Positions 1 through 7,039 are shown, numbered from the stretch's first letter. The stretch: DNA of 10,034 nt from Coleofasciculus sp. S288 (GCA_020216575.1 JAIUYC010000062.1:1-10034); one strand, 5' to 3'. Numbers and translations: made by a program. Notes: generated from the letters alone by a model not told the origin.

Positions 1-1103
1 CTTACTCCAAGCAGGTAGAACTGGAGAATACTCCTCCGACTGGAAACGAGAATACTCCTCCGACTGAAAACGAGACTATCCCTCCGATTGGAAACGAGAC
101 TATCCCTCCGATTGGAAACGAGAATACTCCTCCAATTGGAAACGAGACTATCCCTCCGATTGGAAATGAGGAACCCGTTCCCAACGAACCACAGCCAGAA
201 GACCAATCACCCCTCCCTACATCAACTCTCTCTGGTAGTGGCGACCAAAAGCTATTTGTTGTTTCTAAAGATGATGGCACAAAGGCGATCGCAGATTTCG
301 GTGGCGTGGGCATCGGCACACACCCATCTAGCGCCATCATCAACGAAGTCGATACCCTCAAATTTGAAAGCGCGGGGCTAACTGCTGACCAAATGCTCCT
401 GACTCAAGTAGGCAGCGACCTTGTGATTACGTTTGCAGATGTCGATGAAACCAACATTGTCCTGAAAAATTTTCAGCTAGAAAATCTGGATAACCTTCCC
501 AACATTGGTAGCCGTTTCGGTCGGCTCGGTAATATTATCTTCGACGGACAAAACCAAGTTACAGACAGTTTCGATATCTTCAATGCCGACCAAAACTCGG
601 CTCGGATCTGGAATCGAAATACAGTCACATTCCTCAACGACCTAGATAACGTCACCAAAGGGTTTGACCGCTCGGATGACGTAATTAATGGTCAGGGAGG
701 TAATGACACGCTCATGGGATTAAGTGGCAACGATATTCTCCGAGGCGGCATGGGCAATGATACTCTTATGGGTGGAGTTGGAAGCGATCGCCTTGTCGGT
801 GATGCAGGCGATGACCTGCTCATCGGTGGTGCTGGTAACGATACCCTTGTGGGCGGCAGTGGCAGCGATATCTTCGGGGTAAGCGCTGGTCACGGATTGG
901 ATATGATTCTTGACTTTACCTCTGGCGAAGATATCTTGGGCTTATCAAACGGCTTAACCTTTAACGACCTCTCGATTACCCAAGGTACTGACTCTCAGGC
1001 GTCGGACACCTCGATCGCTATCCAGGGCAGCGGTGAAGTTTTAGCTGTCCTAACTGGGATTCAAGCGAATACTCTCACCAGTGCTAATTTCACAACCCTC
1101 TAG
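1..1103 (+). CDS. RTX-type calcium-binding repeat protein, 3' part (5' end outside window)
   Basis: The frame is open from the first full codon at position 3 and gives 366 residues to a TAG stop. In order it holds six 8-residue Pro-rich repeats (about residues 7-54), an acidic Pro/Asn/Gln linker, a region resembling the haemolysin-calcium-binding-related domain (DTLKF..AGLT..QMLL...SDLVITF), then seven tandem nonapeptides of GGxGxDxLx type (residues 230-292). A closing segment follows with the pattern HGLDMILDFTSGEDILGL, usual at the end of RTX arrays. Such nonapeptides bind calcium in a parallel beta roll, and the family is mostly exported by type I secretion through an uncleaved C-terminal signal, so an extracellular or surface location is inferred. 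No catalytic domain is visible because the N-terminus is missing. An internal ATG at 306 is in frame, but the repeats upstream are in the same open frame, so the true start lies outside the window. Confidence 0.87.
   Translation, partial: YSKQVELENTPPTGNENTPPTENETIPPIGNETIPPIGNENTPPIGNETIPPIGNEEPVPNEPQPEDQSPLPTSTLSGSGDQKLFVVSKDDGTKAIADFGGVGIGTHPSSAIINEVDTLKFESAGLTADQMLLTQVGSDLVITFADVDETNIVLKNFQLENLDNLPNIGSRFGRLGNIIFDGQNQVTDSFDIFNADQNSARIWNRNTVTFLNDLDNVTKGFDRSDDVINGQGGNDTLMGLSGNDILRGGMGNDTLMGGVGSDRLVGDAGDDLLIGGAGNDTLVGGSGSDIFGVSAGHGLDMILDFTSGEDILGLSNGLTFNDLSITQGTDSQASDTSIAIQGSGEVLAVLTGIQANTLTSANFTTL
21..164 (+). repeat. 24-bp coding tandem repeat, six units
   Basis: Six consecutive 24-bp units in frame encode N-E-(N/T)-(T/I)-P-P-(T/I)-(G/E). 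Units 3, 4 and 6 (69-92, 93-116, 141-164) are identical at the DNA level. Units 1, 2 and 5 differ at a few bases, and unit 1 begins LE instead of NE. The tract decays into further Pro/Glu-rich sequence after 164. The DNA identity suggests recent expansion by slippage or unequal recombination. In the protein it is probably an extended linker or spacer ahead of the RTX domain. Confidence 0.95.
690..878 (+). repeat. Seven RTX nonapeptide repeats
   Basis: Seven uninterrupted 27-bp units read GQGGNDTLM, GLSGNDILR, GGMGNDTLM, GGVGSDRLV, GDAGDDLLI, GGAGNDTLV and GGSGSDIFG. They match the calcium-binding RTX consensus GGxGxDxUx, where the Gly and Asp residues supply turns and calcium ligands and every ninth residue is hydrophobic. 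The DNA units are not identical, so this array is older than the 24-bp repeat at the start of the window. Confidence 0.93.
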
Positions 1104-1244
1104 GAGCAGATGCTATAGATGTATTCTTCGTTGCCAGGTATTGATTATTACTCTTCAATCTACTCCCTTTAGTAGCTGTTGGAAAAAATAAGAGCCGTTA
1201 TTCTATAACTAGTTTGAATAGCAATGTAACCAACAACCGGGTTG

Positions 1245-1282
1245 AGTGGGTGAGCAAATTTAACACGCTCACCCGTTCTTTA
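1245..1282 (+). terminator. Intrinsic terminator after the RTX gene
   Basis: The stem AGTGGGTGAGC (1245-1255) pairs with GCTCACCCGTT (1267-1277): 8 perfect bp (1248-1255 with 1267-1274) plus three more pairs, two of them G-U. The loop is 11 nt and the T-rich stretch CTTTATT follows. It lies about 140 bp past the RTX stop, in the correct orientation. The T tract is interrupted, so efficiency is uncertain. Confidence 0.7.
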
Positions 1283-1391
1283 TTGGGGAGTCAACCGATT
1301 TGGGATTTACTATTTTATAGTAGTCGCCAAGGCGATTAGGACAAAGCTAAATCCTGAAACCTTGACCCGTCAATATGCATCCCTTCTGACT

Positions 1392-1437
1392 TGAAAGTGC
1401 CACTTTCATGATTGGCGGTGAGCGAAGCGATCGCTCA
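1392..1437. repeat. Two adjacent perfect inverted repeats, one containing HIP1
   Basis: TGAAAGTG-C-CACTTTCA (1392-1408) is an 8-bp-arm near-palindrome with one central base. Ten bases later TGAGCGA-AGCGA-TCGCTCA (1419-1437) has 7-bp arms and contains the octamer GCGATCGC (1427-1434). They sit between the convergent genes. They could be protein-binding palindromes, weak 3'-end structures, or remnants of small palindromic repeats. Confidence 0.6.
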
Positions 1438-1514
1438 TGACGGCTGCCTTCTGCCCTGAAGTCCTCTGCCTTTTGCTATAGATTTTAGATTGACCTAAAA
1501 AAGCAGACATGTAA

Positions 1515-4500
1515 TCATGAATGCTCAACTGCTCCCAGTGCTTTTAATGCTACCTTCTGGGCTTCAGTTAAACCCACTGTACCCGTAATATTCATCCCCT
1601 CATAAGGTCTTTCATTCTTGAGGATTTTCAGGCACTCTCCCGTCTCGATATCCCAGAATCTTATAGTTTGATCGTCACTAGCACTAGCAACGACTTGACC
1701 TGAATCATAGGAAAATCCTTTGCCCCTAGTAAAAGTCACTGAAAGTACCCACCTCGTATGTCCTTGCAACACCCTGAGACATCTACTCTCATGCACGTCC
1801 CATATCCTCACCGTATTGTCTAAGCTACTACTGGCTAGAATGCGACCATCTGGACTATAGGCAAGATAAACAACCCAACTCTCATGTCCCTGCAAAACAG
1901 CAAGGCATTCTCCAGTATTGATATCCCAAATCCTGATCGTTTGGTCAAGGCCGCCCGTCGCTAGAATTTGACCATTGGGACTAAACGCGACGGGCCATAC
2001 CCAATCGGTATGTCCCCGTAAGACTTTCAGGCATTCTCCAGTGTTGATATTCCAAAGTCTTGTCGTGTAATCTGCACCACCGCTACTGGCTAGGATTTGA
2101 CCATCTGGGCTGTAGTCCACAGAAAAGGTGATACACTGGGGGGCTTGTAAGACGCGCAAGGCTTCTCCAGTCTTGACATCCCAGAGCCTCACTGTTTGAT
2201 CCATACTCCCACTGGCTAAGGTCTGGCCATCCGGACTGAATTTAACAGACATAACCCAATTTGTATGACCCTTAAACGTTTTCAGACACCGACCATCTGA
2301 GATAGTCCAGAGTTTCACGGTTCGATCTGACCCCCCACTGGCTAGGGTTTGACCATCGGGACTAAAGGCAATGGAGCGAATCATATCGGTATGACCTCTG
2401 AAAATTTTGAGGCACTTACCCTCCGACACATCCCAAACCTTGATCAGTTGGTCTGGACTACCACTAAAGAGTGCGCCATCGGGACTGAATGCAATTGACC
2501 ACACCCCACTGGCAAATCCTTGGAATGTCTTAAGACACCGACCATCGGAGACTTTCCACAGTTTTAGCGTTTGGTCTGCATGGGAACCGATCAGAATTTC
2601 ACCATCGGGGGTGAAAACCATTGACCGAATCCTACTGCTGAACTGCAACGTTCTCAGGTGCTGACCCGTGCTGAGATCCCACAATGTTGCGGTTTGGTTG
2701 ATATTGCTAATTGCTAGGGTTTTTTGGTCAGAACTCAGGGCAACGGCAGACCACCAGATCCAATCCCCTTGTCCTCCGGGTAAGGTCACGAGACACTGAC
2801 TGGTTTCAATGTTCCAGAATTTAATCGTCTGGTCTTCGCTGGCACTGATGAGGGTTTGACCGTCAGGACTAAAGGTAACAAACCCAACGGCATCTTGGTG
2901 TCCCTCGAAGGTTTTCAGACATTGACCAGTACGAATGTCCCAGAGTTTAATTGTGCGATCGACGCCGCTACTCGCTAGAGTTTGACCATCTGGACTGAAA
3001 GCAACGTAACCGACCCAGCTTGTATGTCCCTGAAAAGTTTGGCAGCATTGACCCGTACTGATATCCCACAGTTTTATAGTTGTGTCTTCACTGGAACTAG
3101 CAAGGAAAGACTTACCGCCATACGCTTGTAGGGGAGGACTGAACGTAACAAACAGTATCCAACCTGTATGTCCCTCTAACGTTTGGCGACACTGACCCGT
3201 GCTGACATCCCATATTTTTATCGTTGCATCTTCACTGCCACTGAAGAGAGTTTTGCCGTCGGGACTGAAGGTGATTGAGCGAACCCAACCGATATGGGCA
3301 TCCCAAGTTAATAAGTGTTGTCCGTCTGCAACTCGCGACAAGCGCATCCTACCATAGCTATCCGTTGTCGCTAACAGTTCCCCATCTGGGCTTACTGCCA
3401 TTGCAAAAATATAGCCCAGGTTTTCAGTAAAGGTAGACTTGGCTAGATCGGAATTAGAAAAATTAACTTGGTGTAAATTGACGCCCTGTAGGTCAGCTTG
3501 CCAAACTGTCAGTCCTGAAAAATTACAACCGCTTAAATCTCGCTTCAGGTAACGTAGCCAATTAATAGTATTTCCAGCAATATAGCCAGTTTCAATGGGT
3601 AATTTATCTCGCACAGATGAGATGATTTTCATTAACTGGATTTCAAGGTTGTCTGGGGTTCGGAATAACCGCAATACTTGTTCATTGATAGGTTTGAGGA
3701 TAAAATTAGTTTGAATATCTCTGATGTAATCTTTTGATCGAGCTTTGATGAGAGCGTAATTTTTAAACAGAAAAATTTTTCTCGTTTCTATTTCCTGACA
3801 AATATCTTTAACTAAGCGATTCGTAACGTATTCCATGAGGACGGGCTGCAATGTGAACGAAGCAGCTCCTTTTTCAATGAGTGACTTCCGCTCTAAAGAC
3901 TCCAACACTTCTAGAATTTGAGCAGGCAGTATCGGCGATATTAGGTCAATTTTGAGTTCTGCGATCGCAACGGGTTCGCGGTTAATCGCTAACCAGTACA
4001 TTATCTCGGCTTCTAACCTAGATAACTGACAAAACTGCTGTTCTAGCAGATTTTTAATATCACCGAAAACGACTGTACCTTGAGAAATAAAATTGGAAAT
4101 ATTACTATCAAATAAATCCCGAATACTTGTAGCAACAATTTTCAAGGCTAGGGGATTGCCTGCATAAGATTGAATTAGGGTTTTCCAGTCATTTTCTGAC
4201 CCTGAGAAGTTACCTTTTCCTCTAAAAATTTCTTGTCCCTCTGCGGTTGCTAAACCCGGCAGTTGCAATGAACGAACCGGAAATATTTCGCCTTCTAACG
4301 CTGCAATTTGCTTGGGTTTTTCTCGACTCGTTAGCACCAAACAGCTTTGATGGCGCGATTCTCCAATTTGCTTAAAGAGTGCGCCATATCCTTTGCATCC
4401 CTCTTGAGTTGCAGGATTACAGAGAATAGTTTCGGCATTGTCGAGTACGATGAGGCAGCGATGTTTTTTTAGATAATCCAGCAATCGAGAAATTCTGTGG

Positions 4501-5153
4501 TTAACATCGTTGGCTAAGTCGATTTCCTGTTGGTTCGAGAGGAAGTCAATTAAGCTAGCCAGAAGGGATTCGAGAGAGGGGGCGTTGTGGAGCGATCGCC
4601 AAATGACATACTCAAAGTTATCCTGAACTTGCTCGGCTAACTTCACAGACAAAGCGGTTTTCCCAATCCCACCAATTCCCAGCAGTGCCACTAACCGACA
4701 GCGTTCCTGGACAATCCATCGCTCAAGTGTGGTCAATTCCCAAGAACGTCCGTAGAAAACAGAAACATCGATCGCTTCACCCCAATCTGTTCGATTTTGG
4801 ATTTTGGATTTTGGATTTTGGATTGCTTCGTCTAACTCCATGAGGTCTGTAGTGTCTCGTAGCGGAGGAGTTAGTTGATTGGCAGCCCTCCCGTTAGTTG
4901 CGCCTGATTGCCACCGCCTTAGAACAGCACGAAAGTTATTTTTACTCACTCTCTCCCCTAGTGCATCGGAGAGTGCCTTCCATAACTGGAAGCCTACATA
5001 TTTGACATAGCCATCATCATAACCAGAGCTTGCAGCGATTTCTGGATAAGTCTTTTGCTCCCAGGATTGGCGCACGATCAGCTCTTGGAGGTCATTTAAC
5101 GACCCTTTGCCAAGAATCATTTCTAGCGCTGCCAGGGCTTCTTCAAGCGTCAT
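1515..5153 (-). CDS. NB-ARC/WD40 repeat STAND NTPase
   Basis: The product has 1212 residues. Residues 1-85 form a helical, HTH-like N-terminal domain of the type seen in cyanobacterial NB-ARC proteins (vWA-MoxR-associated-protein type, by resemblance). A low-complexity linker follows, with IQNPKSKIQN at 111-120 encoded by a heptamer repeat. The NB-ARC ATPase shows Walker A GIGGIGKT (159-166), Walker B CLIVLDN (233-239, Asp238), the sensor-like TSREKP (275-280) and GNPLALK (332-338), then a probable winged helix. Residues about 535-575 read like A(D/N)LxxxxF pentapeptides. Residues about 575-1178 are 14 WD40 blades (SPDGQxLASGSxDxTxKLWD), enough for two seven-bladed propellers. A 34-residue tail follows. 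STAND proteins usually use the repeats as a sensor and oligomerise on nucleotide exchange; roles include signalling and antiphage defence. No catalytic effector domain is recognisable, so the output is unknown. ATG at 5153 lacks a clear Shine-Dalgarno. Confidence 0.92.
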   Translation of the reverse strand: MTLEEALAALEMILGKGSLNDLQELIVRQSWEQKTYPEIAASSGYDDGYVKYVGFQLWKALSDALGERVSKNNFRAVLRRWQSGATNGRAANQLTPPLRDTTDLMELDEAIQNPKSKIQNRTDWGEAIDVSVFYGRSWELTTLERWIVQERCRLVALLGIGGIGKTALSVKLAEQVQDNFEYVIWRSLHNAPSLESLLASLIDFLSNQQEIDLANDVNHRISRLLDYLKKHRCLIVLDNAETILCNPATQEGCKGYGALFKQIGESRHQSCLVLTSREKPKQIAALEGEIFPVRSLQLPGLATAEGQEIFRGKGNFSGSENDWKTLIQSYAGNPLALKIVATSIRDLFDSNISNFISQGTVVFGDIKNLLEQQFCQLSRLEAEIMYWLAINREPVAIAELKIDLISPILPAQILEVLESLERKSLIEKGAASFTLQPVLMEYVTNRLVKDICQEIETRKIFLFKNYALIKARSKDYIRDIQTNFILKPINEQVLRLFRTPDNLEIQLMKIISSVRDKLPIETGYIAGNTINWLRYLKRDLSGCNFSGLTVWQADLQGVNLHQVNFSNSDLAKSTFTENLGYIFAMAVSPDGELLATTDSYGRMRLSRVADGQHLLTWDAHIGWVRSITFSPDGKTLFSGSEDATIKIWDVSTGQCRQTLEGHTGWILFVTFSPPLQAYGGKSFLASSSEDTTIKLWDISTGQCCQTFQGHTSWVGYVAFSPDGQTLASSGVDRTIKLWDIRTGQCLKTFEGHQDAVGFVTFSPDGQTLISASEDQTIKFWNIETSQCLVTLPGGQGDWIWWSAVALSSDQKTLAISNINQTATLWDLSTGQHLRTLQFSSRIRSMVFTPDGEILIGSHADQTLKLWKVSDGRCLKTFQGFASGVWSIAFSPDGALFSGSPDQLIKVWDVSEGKCLKIFRGHTDMIRSIAFSPDGQTLASGGSDRTVKLWTISDGRCLKTFKGHTNWVMSVKFSPDGQTLASGSMDQTVRLWDVKTGEALRVLQAPQCITFSVDYSPDGQILASSGGADYTTRLWNINTGECLKVLRGHTDWVWPVAFSPNGQILATGGLDQTIRIWDINTGECLAVLQGHESWVVYLAYSPDGRILASSSLDNTVRIWDVHESRCLRVLQGHTRWVLSVTFTRGKGFSYDSGQVVASASDDQTIRFWDIETGECLKILKNERPYEGMNITGTVGLTEAQKVALKALGAVEHS
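4794..4824. repeat. ATTTTGG heptamer tandem repeat inside the STAND gene
   Basis: Four perfect copies of ATTTTGG (4794-4821) plus ATT run through the coding strand. Read in the gene's direction they encode IQNPKSKIQN, where three heptamers make one 7-residue period. It falls in the linker between the N-terminal domain and NB-ARC, where variable length would be tolerated. Heptamer short tandem repeats are a known cyanobacterial feature. Confidence 0.93.
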
Positions 5154-5182
5154 TTTTATTAAGACGTTGCTGATTTTTGTTA

Positions 5183-5211
5183 ACTTTACTAACTTTTCAT
5201 GACTTAATCAA
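5183..5211 (-). promoter_or_regulatory. Candidate sigma70-type promoter of the STAND gene
   Basis: On the - strand TTGATT (-35, complement of 5206-5211) and TAAAGT (-10, complement of 5183-5188) are separated by exactly 17 bp. Each hexamer matches the consensus at four of six positions. The -10 is about 30 bp before the ATG. Such matches are common by chance in AT-rich DNA. Confidence 0.35.
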
Positions 5212-5316
5212 GTTATATCAGACCAATGCAGCTAGTTCTACATCCTTTGGACTGCAAAGGTTTTCCGTGATTTGATTCGTATAAATACTTATTAGGGTGA
5301 GCAGTGCGTAGAGTGT

Positions 5317-5332
5317 CCGTTCCTGAGAACGG
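5317..5332. repeat. Short GC-rich hairpin CCGTTC-CTGA-GAACGG
   Basis: Six perfect base pairs flank a four-base loop, about 270 bp upstream of psbA and 160 bp upstream of the STAND start. No T tract follows, so it is not an obvious terminator. It may be an operator-like palindrome or a chance structure. Confidence 0.45.
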
Positions 5333-5438
5333 CATAACGATAAATACCTAGTAATTCTTAACAACTAACTTTAAGTCCTAACTTTCAATAACTTTTAGTA
5401 ACTGACAAGCTTAATGAATCTTTATTACTCTCTAATCA

Positions 5439-5470
5439 AGGTTGTTAACGAAATCGAAAAACAACAACCT
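5439..5470. repeat. Inverted repeat AGGTTGTT/AACAACCT upstream of psbA
   Basis: Eight perfect base pairs (5439-5446 with 5463-5470) enclose a 16-nt A-rich loop. It ends six bases before the heptamer tract at 5477 and about 130 bp before the psbA start. A regulator site or a 5' boundary of the psbA promoter region are both possible; nothing in the sequence decides. Confidence 0.5.
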
Positions 5471-5476
5471 GATGCC

Positions 5477-5507
5477 ATTTTGGATTTTAGATTTTGGATT
5501 TTGGATT
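5477..5507. repeat. ATTTTGG heptamer tandem repeat upstream of psbA
   Basis: Four heptamer copies (ATTTTGG, ATTTTAG, ATTTTGG, ATTTTGG) plus ATT, with one A substitution in copy 2. It is the same unit, phase, orientation and copy number as the tract inside the STAND gene at 4794-4824. It lies about 97 bp before the psbA ATG, near where a promoter would be expected. Confidence 0.92.
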
Positions 5508-5603
5508 CTACAAGCCTGTCCGATCGCTAGTTTCAGAAATTGAAATGTAGCCTATCTAAACCCGAATGGCATGAAAGTTGTAATTCAACGGAATTATTGA
5601 ACA

Positions 5604-6701
5604 ATGACTACTACGTTACAGAGACGCGAAAGTGCTTCTTTGTGGGAACGGTTCTGCGATTGGGTGACTAGCACCGAAAACCGCCTCTACATTGGCTGGT
5701 TTGGCGTGCTGATGATTCCCACTCTGCTTACCGCCACCACATGCTTCATCATCGCCTTCATCGCTGCTCCGCCTGTGGACATCGACGGCATCCGCGAACC
5801 CGTTGCGGGTTCTCTGATGTACGGCAACAACATTATCTCCGGTGCTGTTGTGCCTTCGAGTAATGCAATTGGCCTGCACTTCTACCCCATCTGGGAAGCC
5901 GCTAGCTTAGACGAATGGCTCTACAACGGTGGTCCTTACCAGCTCATTATCTTCCACTTCCTCATTGGTGTCTTCTGCTACCTAGGACGCGAGTGGGAAT
6001 TGAGCTACCGCTTAGGGATGCGTCCTTGGATTTGCGTTGCCTTCAGTGCTCCCGTCGCTGCGGCTACTGCTGTATTCCTGATCTATCCCATTGGACAAGG
6101 CAGCTTCTCTGATGGTATGCCTCTGGGCATCTCTGGAACGTTCAACTTCATGTTCGTGTTCCAAGCCGAACACAATATCCTAATGCATCCCTTCCACATG
6201 CTGGGTGTAGCGGGTGTGTTTGGTGGTGCGCTATTCAGTGCCATGCATGGTTCGCTGGTGACTTCTTCGCTGGTGCGTGAGACAACTGAAATCGAGTCTC
6301 AAAACTACGGTTACAAGTTCGGTCAGGAAGAAGAAACCTACAACATCGTAGCTGCCCACGGTTACTTCGGTCGCTTGGTTGGACGTACAAACGAGATTGT
6401 GTTGGGAACTGCTGCAAACAGTCGTACCCTTCACTTCTTCCTTGCAGCTTGGCCTGTGGTAGGGATTTGGTTCACTGCCTTGGGTATCAGTACGATGGCG
6501 TTTAACCTGAACGGGTTCAACTTCAACCAGTCAGTGCTGGATTCTCAGGGACGAGTGATTAATACCTGGGCGGATGTTCTGAACCGCGCCAACCTGGGAT
6601 TTGAAGTGATGCACGAGCGCAACGCTCACAACTTCCCACTCGACTTAGCTGCGGGTGAAGCGACTCCGGTTGCTCTGAGTGCGCCTAGCATGCACAGTTG
6701 A
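5604..6701 (+). CDS. psbA: Photosystem II D1 protein with a variant QB loop
   Basis: The product has 365 residues and is unmistakably D1, the reaction-centre subunit that carries TyrZ, part of the Mn4CaO5 cluster and QB in the thylakoid membrane. Numbering matches canonical D1 to residue 258. Tyr161, Asp170, Glu189, His190, His198 and His215 are present, and the C-terminus [14 protein letters not shown] keeps the His332, Glu333, His337, Asp342 and Ala344 equivalents, shifted by five, followed by a 16-residue extension probably removed by CtpA. Glu130 places it with the high-light-type forms. Gly80, Phe158 and the Thr286 equivalent argue against the microaerobic D1' form. The odd part is residues 259-271: [13 protein letters not shown] replaces canonical IFQYASFN, so the Ser264/Phe265 pair of the QB pocket is lost and the chain is five residues longer than the usual 360. 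The frame is intact, and the iron ligand (His272) follows as His277. It is monocistronic, with its own terminator. Confidence 0.97.
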   Translation: MTTTLQRRESASLWERFCDWVTSTENRLYIGWFGVLMIPTLLTATTCFIIAFIAAPPVDIDGIREPVAGSLMYGNNIISGAVVPSSNAIGLHFYPIWEAASLDEWLYNGGPYQLIIFHFLIGVFCYLGREWELSYRLGMRPWICVAFSAPVAAATAVFLIYPIGQGSFSDGMPLGISGTFNFMFVFQAEHNILMHPFHMLGVAGVFGGALFSAMHGSLVTSSLVRETTEIESQNYGYKFGQEEETYNIVAAHGYFGRLVGRTNEIVLGTAANSRTLHFFLAAWPVVGIWFTALGISTMAFNLNGFNFNQSVLDSQGRVINTWADVLNRANLGFEVMHERNAHNFPLDLAAGEATPVALSAPSMHS

Positions 6702-6719
6702 GGCGGTTCTGTCAAGGTT

Positions 6720-6783
6720 TCAGTTGTAGGGTTCAATGAAGTGCCTGTGATGTGGTTGTCATGGTAAATTGACCTACAACTGA
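6720..6783 (+). repeat. Long stem-loop in the psbA 3' untranslated region
   Basis: TCAGTTGTAGG-gt-TCAAT (6720-6737) pairs with ATTGACCTACAACTGA (6768-6783): sixteen base pairs with a two-base bulge, around a 30-nt loop. It starts 18 bp past the psbA stop and ends 2 bp before the terminator stem. A role in mRNA 3'-end stability is plausible for this abundant transcript but is inference. Confidence 0.75.
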
Positions 6784-6785
6784 GG

Positions 6786-6822
6786 ATGGTGCTCCTTCAG
6801 CGAGCGCCATTTTTTGTTTTTT
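6786..6822 (+). terminator. Strong intrinsic terminator of psbA
   Basis: ATGGTGCTC (6786-6794) pairs with GAGCGCCAT (6802-6810): nine base pairs with one T-G wobble and a 7-nt loop. It is followed directly by TTTTT-G-TTTTTT, with the last stem T adding to the run. It lies 85 bp after the psbA stop and is the clearest terminator in the window. Confidence 0.92.
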
Positions 6823-6857
6823 CGAGAAGGTTATACCAAATCCGCATCTATAACCCC

Positions 6858-6951
6858 TTAGGACTTACGCACAGACACCACATCTGGTTGGACACGGCAT
6901 TGCCGTGTCCCTACAAATGGTGATTTAGAGGTAAATTTGCGTAAGTCCTAA
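6858..6951. repeat. Inner inverted-repeat element with central palindrome
   Basis: TTAGGACTTACGCA (6858-6871) and TGCGTAAGTCCTAA (6938-6951) are perfect 14-bp inverted arms around 66 bp. The interior holds a second perfect palindrome, GGACACGGCA-T-TGCCGTGTCC (6890-6910). This looks like a small mobile or dispersed palindromic repeat inserted within the larger element. Confidence 0.75.
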
Positions 6952-6995
6952 CCCCTTTTATCGTTTAATTCCCTCCCTGTTCTTCCCTCTGGGAA

Positions 6996-7039
6996 CTCCG
7001 CGTCTGGAGTGGTAGCCTGCGGCAAGCCGCTCCGCGTCT
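6996..7039. repeat. GC-rich direct repeat and small palindrome
   Basis: CTCCGCGTCT occurs twice (6996-7005, 7030-7039), and GCGGC-AA-GCCGC (7019-7030) is a perfect 5-bp palindrome touching the second copy. The composition is more GC-rich than the flanks. It resembles short dispersed cyanobacterial repeats and forms the right half of the MITE-like element. Confidence 0.55.

Larger units (their letters stand above)
1104..1514. other. Convergent intergenic region without genes
   Basis: This 411-bp spacer separates the + strand RTX gene from the - strand STAND gene, so both transcripts end here. It holds one good terminator (1245-1282), a small AT hairpin TACTAT-TTT-ATAGTA at 1308-1322, two perfect inverted repeats at 1392-1437, and scattered heptamer-like copies of CTGCCTT/CTGCCCT (1444-1457, 1466-1472). 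I see no open frame of useful length and no tRNA. No clear U-tract terminator for the - strand gene is visible. Confidence 0.7.
5154..5603. other. Divergent intergenic region between the STAND gene and psbA
   Basis: This 450-bp AT-rich spacer drives the STAND gene leftward and psbA rightward. It holds a candidate - strand promoter (5183-5211), hairpins at 5317-5332 and 5439-5470, and a heptamer tract at 5477-5507. For psbA I find no clean TTGACA/TATAAT pair. The best nearby elements are TTGAAA at 5540 and a weak TATCTA at 5553, which do not combine with good spacing. A weak GGA (5590-5592) lies 11 nt before the psbA ATG. No gene is visible here. Confidence 0.65.

Noticed and set aside
21..164. 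CRISPR-like array of 24-bp repeats
   Set aside because: The repeats are contiguous without spacers, in frame with the RTX gene and encode a regular Pro-rich peptide.
2..361. Reverse-strand open frame with repeated FPIGG peptides
   Set aside because: It is the antisense reading of the 24-bp repeat in the RTX gene, overlaps that gene completely, and has no domain of its own.
2407..2664. Forward-strand open frame inside the WD40 region
   Set aside because: It is antisense to conserved WD40 blades, and its peptide has no recognisable features.
6378..6416. Frameshift pair explaining the odd D1 loop
   Set aside because: The canonical sequence resumes in the same frame with a net +15 bp. By eye, reading the segment in the other frames does not restore the canonical IFQYASFN.
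5604..6701. Rogue D1 or chlorophyll f synthase (ChlF)
   Set aside because: Those paralogues lose Mn-cluster ligands. Here Asp170, Glu189 and the His332/Glu333/His337/Asp342/Ala344 equivalents are all present. Only the QB loop is unusual.
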